Source: Erythrocercus mccallii
Taxonomy: Eukaryota > Chordata > Aves > Passeriformes > Dicruridae
Direction of reading: 5' to 3'
DNA: 64,000 nt
Assembly: GCA_013397435.1 (NCBI GenBank)
Contig: VZRG01001696.1
Span: 1-64,000 of the forward strand
In this document: one piece after another, positions 39,325 through 48,305 of the stretch
Numbering within the stretch: the first letter of the stretch is position 1
How the letters are laid out: the number at the start of each line of letters is the position of its first letter
Position numbers and translations under genes: made by a program
Notes under the pieces: model-generated
The model's database searches: none
What the model saw: the letters and a program-made list of their open reading frames with translations, nothing else
What the model was told of the DNA's origin: nothing

Positions 39325-42300
39325 CACCTCTGAGTTATCCACCAGTGGCCATAAGGAGGAAGGGGGGAGCATGAAGCAAGATGTCCTGGTGCTTTCCCTG
39401 TGCACCTCCCTTGCTCTTCTGGTCTCAGCCTCCTTTGCCTTGGGCTCGTCCCTTTGCTCTGGCTGCTGGAGCATATGGTGCTTTGTTTCCAGCGCCAGGG
39501 AGGCTTTCTGAGCAAGCTGTGTTTGCTTCTTGCATTCCTTGACCCAAGTCCATCTCGGGTGGGTGGCCAGCCTGGAGCACAGGCATGGCCACATGCAGGG
39601 CTGCAATGTGGCTGCAGCATGATGAGGAGAGTGCCCAGCCTGAAAGCACCTCTGGAGAGAAGGGCAGCCCTTCCCTCTCCACCGAGGCTTCTCAGAGTGC
39701 TTTCCCAAAGATTCAAGATGTGACACGTGCACCCCTCACCTAAGCTGGCCCTGAGCCCGAGCAGTCAAAGCCCAGGAAGAGTGTGAGGGTGTGCTAAGGT
39801 CAGGCAGCCTGACACAAATCGAGACACAGCTGTTTGCTGCTCCTCCACTTGGAGGAACAGAGCTCCTCACCCAATGGCTTAGGGAGTTGCTGGGTGGTTG
39901 TGGAGGAAACCAGGCTGCTCGCTGAGGGAGCCTGACAGGGACAAGCAGTGGGTGTCTCCAGGGAACAGCCTGCTCCTCCAGAAGGAAGGGATGTGGGCAC
40001 AAAGCAAGAAAAGACTCCACAAGGGAAGAAGAGCTGCTCTTGTCCACCTCCCAGCTCATCCAAGACACAAGCAAGGTCTGAGTGAGCAGTTCATGTCTGC
40101 TGCATTTCCCAGCATCACAGGGAAGGAATCTGCTCCACAAAGAGCAGCTGGGCCTCTAAGCTGGAGCCAGAGCTTCTGTGGGCTCATGTAGGAGATACCT
40201 GTACATGCAACAGGCTGTCCTTGGGAAACAAGAACTTTGACTACGCTGGGAATGATGTGGGCACAAGATGTGCTTTAAGTATCAGTCTTGTTTCTTTTGT
40301 TGTTTTAAAATTTGTTGTCATACACTTTACCTGCAATGAATTTTTTAAAATGTTATTGCTTTATACAGCACAATTCTATTTGCTAAAACATGCTACTATC
40401 TTGTTGTCATTTTTTTTCTCTTTGCATTACTAGTATATTGCTGTAAGATACATGGCAGCTTTAAAAATCAATCATCTTGCCTTTTGAAGACAAGAAGAGG
40501 AGCCATTTTTTAGAGGAGGAGAAAGAAAACTAGATACCATATAGAGAGAAAGCACATTAGATCAAAATCCATGCAGTGCACCTTCATTGTGTACATGGCC
40601 TAATTTTACCTTGAGCATGGCTGTTTACCAAAGAGCTCTTGGTGTTCCCATAACCTCTGTGGTGCTCTTCAGTGTCCCTTGGAAATCACACTCCACACCT
40701 CGACCTCCCTCAGCAGCATCCATGCTGTCCATGGTCCATCAGCTGTCTCACACCTGAGCCTTCCCCATCCCACTGTCCATAAGATGAGGACATCCAGAAT
40801 TCCCTTTCTGCTCAAATAGCTCCACAAGACTTAGGTTATGGTTTCCTTTCCTCTGGAACGAGACCTGAGATGCATACAAGGAAAAGCAAGCCTCAGGGAA
40901 AAGTGAAGTTTTCTCAAACCTGTTTCCAGACTGTAACTGGAGTGATCTCTGCCGAAAGGATGGGAACACTCTTGCTGCAGGGCTCTTATGGCTGACACAA
41001 AAATCCAGAGTCTGCAGCTGGGGCAACAAGAGTGGGAGCAGCCCAGGCAAGAGGTCAGGGTCCTCCCCCATGTACCACCTGTGAGTACTGTCAGAGACAA
41101 GGTCCAGGGCCTGGCAGGTCCTTGCAGGTGGCCAGGCAGACCAGTGTCTTACCCAGCCCAGAAAACACCACACAATCTGCAGACAGACACTCCCATGGCA
41201 GCCAGGAGCCTGTGTCTGTCACACTGGGGGATTGCTGCAGAACAGAAAAGCTGGGATTTGCTCTCCTGCCCCTATTTCTTATGCAAACACTCACAGACCA
41301 GTGATGACAATGGGTAACTTCTGCCAGCACTGGAGAAAATGGCCGAGATCCCCAGTTCTGCCTGCATTTGCCTCAGGGCACACAAAAGAGAAATCTAGTG
41401 GAAATAAATCATGGCACAGTCAAGAAAGGAAATGGAGGAAAATGCAAACAGTACTGAACACTTTAGTGTTTACAGTTTAATGTGTAGCCCAACCACACTT
41501 CTTGACAGAAGCTAAATAACAGATAACCACGGAGGAGGGGGACCTCATAGATGATTTTTGGTCCCTCACACTGATCTTTCCAGAAGAAGAAATTATCTAG
41601 TTTCTCCCAAGATTATTGTAAATTATCTACTGACCTTAAGAAAATGTCCAGGTATTCCAGGGACACACAGGAGATAAACTGGTGTTGTTATTCATAGCCA
41701 TAAAGAAAAGAAAAAAAACAGAAAATACAGTGTGACAAACCAGTTTGAGTGACTTGGCAAATGTGCGGGGTTAATTGTCACTTTATTGCTAAAGATGAAG
41801 ATAATAAAATCGTGTGGCTCCATTCTTCTTGCTGTGTGTCAAAACTCTCATCATTTGGAGATGTAATAATGCTTCTCCTGAAATAATATAGACCTGCTCT
41901 TTGTGTATTTATATGCCCTTTGTGTATTTTTCTGCTTTCTGACTTCTTATCTTTTCCAAGTCCTCCACCCTCCCTCTGTAAATACTGGTGATCTTAATTT
42001 ATCCTTTTGTGGTAGTTATGCTTAGTCACAAATGTATTTCTGTTCCATTCCCTTCAAGAGGACACTTCACAAAGCTTTGGCATAATCAGGAAAGCCATCA
42101 CAGGCCATGAGAAGTACCTGCCTCCAAAACAGCTACAAACTTCCCTTTTAAATCAAGGCATTTTCTGAGAAATACGAAGAGTTATGAAAAGCTTATTTGT
42201 ATCAGAGTTACTGATAAAAGCCAGGTATTACATGCCCACTCTGAAGGGAAATGGGATAAAGGTCATATCTTTTTGGCCTAACATAAGAGCATAAACTGAG

Positions 42301-45300
42301 CATAATTCAGGGAGCATGAGGCACTTCCTATAAAGCATCCTAAAGACCTTCTTAAAAGGTTTAAGAAAGTTTCCTATCATTACTCCTTCTTCCTCTGCAA
42401 ACATGTACTGCTGCCCATCAGGGTAAGCACTGTGATCTCAACACTGCAGAGCCATCCCATGAGCCCCTTACGTTGAGTCTGTGCTGAATATGAATTTTAT
42501 CCTAACTCATACCTGTTGCCAAACTGCTGAAGCTGATGTCTGTATTTGCTCCCTTCTGCCTGTGCTGCAGGAGACTGGGCCTTTATTTCCAAGTTGTGGT
42601 AAATGGAAATACCTTGGCTGACTTTGTCAACACTTCATTCATCTCCTTACAGGATCTCTTCTGGCAAATCATTCTCTGGCACTGGTTTTGTAAGGCCACA
42701 GCTCTTTCTTGGGGCCCTATAAAGCCTGGGGCATCTTTAGAAGACACATTTTGGGGCCTGGGCTTGGCAGCTTGGTCCCACTGATGCATCTGCCAAAAGC
42801 ATGCAGCCACCAGCCATGTGACAAACCGGCTGCTGTGTGACAGCTCTGCTTTTTTAGAGTTAATTAGGATGCAGAGGTGTCAGTGTGACCTGGACCGACT
42901 TGCCTGAACTCACCTGTGAACCATGAGTGCAGCAAATTTATCAGACTCTTATTTTTCCTCCTGCTCCCTGCATTTTGCCACAAAGCTTGTGGTTACTCTG
43001 CAGTGGAGTGACACAGGCTGTGCCAGCTGAGGACAGCCGCTGGCAGGCCACATGGAGACAAGGGGAATGAGAAAAGGACAAAAAACCCCACAAACCTCTG
43101 CTTTGCAGGGAGGGTGAAGTGAGTGTGGATTACAAACCTGAAGGACTGACACAGGATAGCAGAAGTTGCTGCCTTTATATTCAACAGCACCACAGCAAAT
43201 CCAGGAAAGGCCAGAATGGGCATGAAGAGAACAAATGAGAATCACATTTCTCACCTGCTATAATTGCAGAAGAGTGTGAGACCTTTATGTTTTTCCATCA
43301 CTTTCCCCAGAAAGTTGCCATTTAACTGTCAAATAGCCAAGATCAGCTTCAGGTAATGATGGAAGTCCTCATTTTCACTTTCTATGGTACAATGCTCTGC
43401 CATGGGATGAAGGAGCTCCTTCTAGACCAGTGCTTTGCAAACAGACTTATTAAGACAGAGGATATTCCCTGTGTATCGTGAAGAAATAGGAGCTTACAGA
43501 TTGAAGAAGAAACCCCTGCAAACTGACAGTGTTTTAAAGAAATATTTTTCAAATGACACAGTTAGGCAAAAATGTCCTGTTTTGAATAACTACAAGAATG
43601 TTCTCTCTGTGGGGAGATGTGAAGAGCAATTATGTTCCCAACTTTGCAAACATGGATTACAGAACTGAAAATGTATTTTGCTTTAGAAAGGCTTGCTTTG
43701 ATTTTGGTCAAATAATGCTTGAGAATCAGCCCTCCCAAATCTGCAAAACTATGATAAAAATAATTTTTAAAAGTAGACGTGTTTCCAAGCCACATATAAA
43801 GGCTAGCAATTGTTCAGTAATTCCATTTAAGCCTAAAATGTTTGATGGCTCAGTGCTCTTGTCATATTTTAATGGTATTTGCTGTAATCAGGCAGAATTT
43901 TGTTCAGCTCTGTTCAGACATTCTCATTTTTAATCCAAAATTTGCATCTACATCCAACAAAGTATATGCTTCTTGACTGTATGCCAAAAAGCAACCCAGA
44001 GTTCCTCCAAAAACAGCCTCGTGAGAAGATTGTAGGCTCAGGTGGAAATATCATGGAGCTTCTGTTTCTCAGTTCTCAGGACATCACCTCTGCCAGGGCC
44101 TGGCATTTGTGAAGAAAGGAGCTCTATTTCCTGATGTGGACTTTTCTTCTTGCACATCTGTTTTCTCCCTGGTTCCTTGGTGCAAAATCCTATGAGTTTT
44201 AACAGCACCGTCAGGGGAGGCTTTGTAGGCACTCAGGCAGTTTAGATCCCCAACACATCCTTCTGAGAAGACTCAGGGGATGTGTCTCAAATTAGGCACT
44301 ATGGGACAGAGTGACCTAAAATCACATGCTATTGGGAAAAAATGTGAGTCTTTGTCAAAATCAGCATCTACCAAAATATCTATTCTGACTGATATTATAG
44401 TTTGTTTCATGCTTTCTTAAAAACACATGAAGGGGAGGGGAAGTATAACCATAGCTACCGAAATAAATGGCTGCTGTCCCCTGGGCTGTGACAGCAGCAT
44501 TTATCTTTTCTACAGCCCATGTGTGAAGGGAAGGAAGAGAATTCTCCAGCTCATAGCTATTTTCTGTCAAAAATCTTAGTGTAATTTTTGTACAGTGAAT
44601 ATTTATAACTGTTGTTAGTGTCAATACAATTTTTTGCAGTTAATGCACTTATTTACATTTTAATGGCCGAGCCAATAAAGATTTATGCACCTGTCGTCTG
44701 AATTTTCCACGAAAGTGGTGATTGCTTAAAAAAAACCCCAGTATCTCCTGCAGAATACTCCCTCTCCAAGCATCTTTTAGATGCCTTCATTGTTTCGGGA
44801 AACAGTAGGCTAGCAGCCCTAAAAGTCATAAGTTAAACCCAGCAAAATCCTGCAGCAGTCTTCATGGCAAAACTTCTGCATATTACAAAAACACTTGCTC
44901 AGGAACCATGTTCTTCTCCTTTTGTTTCTCAAACACTGTCTCTTGAATGGCAAAGGCTGTTTCATCACTTTGATATGTCTCAGCTGCACAAACTACAGTA
45001 CTTTCGTAGCTTGAGGAGATTGGCTGTTTAGTGTTGACCTTGTTTTGATTTTAATGCAGTTAAAGTCATAGTTCAGATCCCTGCCTTGTGGGGCGTGCAG
45101 GCACACCACTCAGGAGGGACATGCAGTGCTCCAGCATCCACTCCCCTGCACACATCACCTCCTCCAAAATGTGAACTACGGAAAAAACCCTGAGGGCATC
45201 CCCTCTGTGCCTGCCCACGGTCCTGGTGAGGCAGCTTGGGCTGCCAAGGCACATGTGTGCCCTCGTTCTGGCCGTGCTTCTCCTGGAGGCAGCCAGCCCA

Positions 45301-45780
45301 CAAGCCTTTCTTATTCCCAGCCAGGGGAGGCTGGTGAGACCCACACGCTGCTTGGCTGCCAGGGCTCTGCAGGATCAGCTCCCTTTCCATCCCCACACTA
45401 GCACGGTTATTTCCCTGCTGTCCATCCCTTGCTGGATTTCCTAGTGGGCTGCGGTGACTGGGAGGAGGAGCAGGCTCTGTCCGGAGCTCTCTGCTCCCTC
45501 CCGAGCTCTGTGCTCCCTCCGGAGCGCGTTGGCACTCCAGGCAGAGCTGAGTCTGTTCCAGCTGAAACTGAGGGTTTATACATACACCGAAGTATGAGGT
45601 TTCTGATCAGTTTAGCTGGGGGTCAATGTCCAGAGTAGTTTTAGCATAGAATACAGATTCGAGGCTGACATGAAGCCGAGGCTAGGGGCCAGGCTCCAGC
45701 AACACCCCAGCTTTGTGACCTGCTCTTGTAAGGCACTGTTCATAGGTCACAGCTCCTACAGTCTCCACACGGTCACCTGC
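39325..45780. other. Intergenic spacer upstream of TSPAN7, no supported gene
   Basis: Mixed composition; 39.4-41.4 kb is more G/C-rich and gives overlapping chance frames. No exon is recognised. The 2 kb before the CpG island hold an A/T-rich block at about 44560-44730 that may be regulatory and a 19-bp tandem duplication at 45484-45521. Distal TSPAN7 control elements are expected in this interval but cannot be demonstrated from sequence alone. Confidence 0.5.
45484..45521. repeat. 19-bp tandem duplication near TSPAN7 promoter
   Basis: GAGCTCTCTGCTCCCTCCC is followed directly by GAGCTCTGTGCTCCCTCCG, two copies differing at two positions. It sits about 300 bases outside the CpG island. Confidence 0.8.
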
Positions 45781-46112
45781 ACTAGGGCTGCGAAAGCGGC
45801 ACGGCACATGCGGAGAGCTGGAGGCGCCCCGGTCCCTCAAATGGCTTCGGCGCAGAGCTCTTGCTCTTAGGTACAGCCTGGCTCAGCCCGACTGCGAGGC
45901 TGTAACCAGAGCACCGTCAAACCTGCGCTACCTGCCCTTGCTGTGGTCTCTAGCCCTTTGAAGCTTGCGCAGCTACACACATTTTAATCGTGACACTGAA
46001 AGGTATTTTCTCCCGTACCGGCAATTCCCTCTGCACCTCCGACCAGGCAGCGCCTCCATCCCCAAGCCCCTGAGCAGCCCAAGCAACGCCTCCGAGCACC
46101 TTCCCGAGAAAA

Positions 46113-46120
46113 GGGGGCGG
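46113..46120 (+). promoter_or_regulatory. TSPAN7: GC box (Sp1/KLF-type site)
   Basis: GGGGGCGG, the consensus for Sp1/KLF factors, about 310 bases before the TSPAN7 start codon and inside the CpG island. Function is inferred from position only. Confidence 0.5.
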
Positions 46121-46260
46121 CCGGGGGGTGTCTTTCACCTCATCTTTCAAAACCTCAAGCCTCCCTCTCTCCAGGAAACGCCACCCCTGCGGCCGCGCCC
46201 GGCAGATGATGTTCGAGCCCCCTGTGCCCTGCCCTCGGCGGCCGGGGCCGGGGGTCCCCG

Positions 46261-46289
46261 GGCGGCAGCAGCGGCAGCGGCGGCGGCAG
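46261..46289 (+). repeat. GGC/GCA triplet-rich tract before TSPAN7 exon 1
   Basis: A run of mixed GGC and GCA triplets (ggcggcagcagcggcagcgg and on), about 140 bases before the start codon. If transcription begins upstream, it would lie in the 5' leader. It is short and interrupted. Confidence 0.6.
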
Positions 46290-46330
46290 GAGGCGCGGTG
46301 AGCCCGGCCTCGGCAGCCGGGCGCTGAGCT

Positions 46331-46402
46331 CACCTCCCTCCGCCCCCCCGCTCCCTTCTCCCTCCCCCTGCCCTCCCTCCTCCTCCGCCTCCTCCCGCGC
46401 CC
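46331..46402 (+). repeat. Pyrimidine-rich tract immediately 5' of TSPAN7 start
   Basis: By direct count 65 of 72 bases are C or T, with runs such as cgcccccccgctcccttctc. It ends 25 bases before the ATG. It could be 5' leader or core promoter. Such tracts can adopt non-B structures or serve as initiator-like pyrimidine starts, but neither is shown here. Confidence 0.8.
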
Positions 46403-46427
46403 AGCCTGCAGCCGGGATCTCAGTATT

Positions 46428-46508
46428 ATGGCATCGAGGAGAATGGAGACCAAACCCGTGATAACGTGTCTGAAAACCCTCCTCATCATCTACTCCTTCG
46501 TGTTCTGG
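46428..46508 (+). CDS. TSPAN7: Tetraspanin-7, coding exon 1 (partial gene)
   Basis: The 27 codons read MASRRMETKPVITCLK, then TLLIIYSFVFW. This is the known N-terminus of tetraspanin-7 (TM4SF2/A15), identical to the human protein as I remember it. The exon ends exactly after the TGG codon with the donor GTGAGT at 46509-46514, a phase-0 boundary that agrees with the mammalian gene. It holds the short cytoplasmic N-tail, a membrane-proximal Cys (residue 14) of the kind palmitoylated in tetraspanins, and the first part of transmembrane helix 1. The four-helix protein acts at the plasma membrane, notably in neurons, where it binds PICK1 and influences AMPA-receptor trafficking; human defects cause X-linked intellectual disability. 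The start was chosen because ATG 46428 has A at -3 and G at +4; a second in-frame ATG at 46443 has an equally good context. Continued reading past 46508 (to 46742) is intronic. Remaining exons lie beyond the window. Confidence 0.96.
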
Positions 46509-46683
46509 GTGAGTGCGGCGCGGCTCGGCGCGGGCACACGGGGACGGCTGGGCACGGCCCGGCCCCCCCCGGCCCCCAGCTGCCCGGGGCGGGGGGCACC
46601 GGGGGCTCCGCAGCGCGGCTCCGCCGGGGCGGCACGGCCGGGCCAGCGGGGACGGGGCATGTCCGCCGGAATACAGATCTACA

Positions 46684-46736
46684 TGCACACACACACACAT
46701 ACGGGAGCTCACACATATATATACACACATATCGAT
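46684..46736. repeat. (CA)n/(TA)n microsatellite in TSPAN7 intron 1
   Basis: A run of about eight CA units, interrupted by tacgggagct, then mixed acacatatatatacacacat. It is unusual only in lying inside the CpG island, about 180 bases after the splice donor. Confidence 0.8.
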
Positions 46737-47615
46737 GTGTAAAAAATGATGGGTTTTGCCTCCTTTCGCGGCGAGCACATCCCCCCGAGCCCCCACGGGG
46801 GAAAGTTGCAGGGCTCTCCCCGAGAGCCTCCATAGCCTGCCCCCTCCCCACCGCTCCCTGGCTGGCCAAAGCGTGTCCGCAGTGCCGGACCGTGTCCCCG
46901 GTGCCCGCCGCACCCGCGTCCCTCTCGGGGGATGCCGCCCCGAGCCCCGGTACCTGCGCGCAGCGGGGGCTGCCCTGGCCCCGGCCGCGGTACCCGCCGC
47001 GCTGCCCGCGTTTCGTAACCGGGCTCAGGCTCCCGCAAACCATTTTCCTGACCCAGATGCATTAATTGAGTTGCCGCGATTGCCTGACGGGCAGCCCGGC
47101 CGTGTTTTTCGAGCGACCCCGGGGGCTGGAGGTTTTCGCAGCTCGCCGGCCTGTTACTCAGCAGATCCCCGGCAGCAGCCGCGTAGCGCGGCGGCGATCG
47201 GCAGGTTAAAGACCTTCTAATGGCACACGGTGACAAGGCACGCTAATGGCCCCGCTGTGTGCAGTTAGAGACCTGCTCCGCGCATCATCGCTACAGCGCG
47301 CTGAGGCGCATTTGTCGCTTCCTAGCCAGGAGAGCTGGTTGTGCGCTGTTGGTTTGGTAGCTTTGTGCTGTGGAAAGTGCCGGTGAAACACAGTGACTCA
47401 AATCTTCATCTTTCTGCTTAAAAAGGCATTCTAAACAAAGAATTGCTTATTCATGGCAATAACGTTTGACATGCTTATAGTGAACACAGGACTTCAACTG
47501 TTTCAACTTTAAACTTCATAAGCTTTCATTTATTTTTTTTTTAAGCATAACCAAAAGACATTTTGCTTATCCATACTTATGGCAGTACCTCGGTGTTATT
47601 GGCCCCCTCGTACAG

Positions 47616-47648
47616 CCCCCCCCCAATATATTGAACATATCCCCCCCC
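47616..47648. repeat. Paired C-tracts (C9 and C8)
   Basis: Nine Cs at 47616-47624 and eight Cs at 47641-47648 flank a 16-base A/T-rich segment (aatatattgaacatat). Homopolymers of this kind are prone to length variation and sequencing error. Confidence 0.85.
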
Positions 47649-48273
47649 TTCTTTTTTAATAATTGTCTGTCTGATTGTGTGTCTGATGACTGAAATGGAT
47701 AGGAAGCCGGAATCATCTGTTGTGTTTTTTTGTTGGCAAGTAAATCCTTCACATTAGTCTCAAGGAGGTAGGTGGCTAAGTTTATATAGTTACCACAGTT
47801 TCAAGATTCATCCTTTCCACTCCTCAGTTCTCAGCGGATCTGTAAGAAACCCCTCTTCATCTTGTGATGAGTGAGCAACTGCAGCAGCTCAGGCAAATTC
47901 ATGGCATCCTTTAAAACTGCATCTTTTTTTTTTTAAAGTGATCGTTGTATCTGCTGTAGCCCAAATAAACAGAGGACTTAGATCAGCATGCCCGTTGAGC
48001 TAGCACATTTCACCCCCTCTAATCTCATTTAAAAAGAGAGAATTGTACACTGAGCCAAGCAGCTGGCTGAGGGCATTTGTGCCGTAGGCTGTCATGATGC
48101 CAGGCCAGGTTGACAGCTGGGACCTCGTAGGGTAAATAACACAGCTGAGCTCTGGTTTGGGCTCCAGGAACACGGCTGTGCTGGTGGGATGCTCTGCTGT
48201 GAATTCTTTCCCTCTCAACTGTGGGTCAGGCTCCCGTGTGTCCTGATCTTCTCCAAGGGCATGGCTCACTCTT

Positions 48274-48305
48274 CCAGTTACTTAACATTCCAGTTACTTA
48301 ACATT
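48274..48305. repeat. Perfect 16-bp tandem duplication
   Basis: CCAGTTACTTAACATT occurs twice without a mismatch, at 48274-48289 and 48290-48305. Perfect identity suggests a recent event, or an allele difference or assembly artefact. Confidence 0.9.

Larger units (their letters stand above)
45780..47330 (+). promoter_or_regulatory. TSPAN7: CpG island and promoter region of TSPAN7
   Basis: CpG dinucleotides, rare elsewhere in the window, become dense from about 45780 to 47330, together with high G+C. The island covers the presumed transcription start, 5' leader, coding exon 1 and the first 0.8 kb of intron 1. A GC box (GGGGGCGG) lies at 46113-46120 and a second GGGCGG at about 46260-46265. 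No convincing TATA box sits at a fitting distance, which suits a broad CpG-type promoter. The exact start site is not visible. Boundaries are by eye. Confidence 0.85.

Noticed and set aside
38964..39732. 220-250 codon minus-strand frames with Leu/Ser/Pro repeats
   Set aside because: They are produced by the GGAGA pentamer array and Ns translated through.
46209..46220. B-box-like GTTCGAGCC suggesting a tRNA or SINE
   Set aside because: No matching A box, cloverleaf or terminator T-run lies at the right distance; this is a chance match in G/C-rich DNA.
46428..46742. Reading TSPAN7 as an unspliced 104-codon protein
   Set aside because: After residue 27 the sequence leaves tetraspanin homology exactly at a consensus GTGAGT donor, so the remainder is intron.
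46155..46913. 252-codon minus-strand frame over the CpG island
   Set aside because: Long frames are expected in very G/C-rich DNA. The translation is low-complexity Arg/Gly/Pro and lies opposite the well-supported TSPAN7 exon.
46466..47065. 199-codon plus-strand frame overlapping TSPAN7 exon 1
   Set aside because: It is in a different frame from TSPAN7, runs through the splice donor and a CA repeat, and has Pro/Arg/Ala-rich composition typical of CpG-island shadows.
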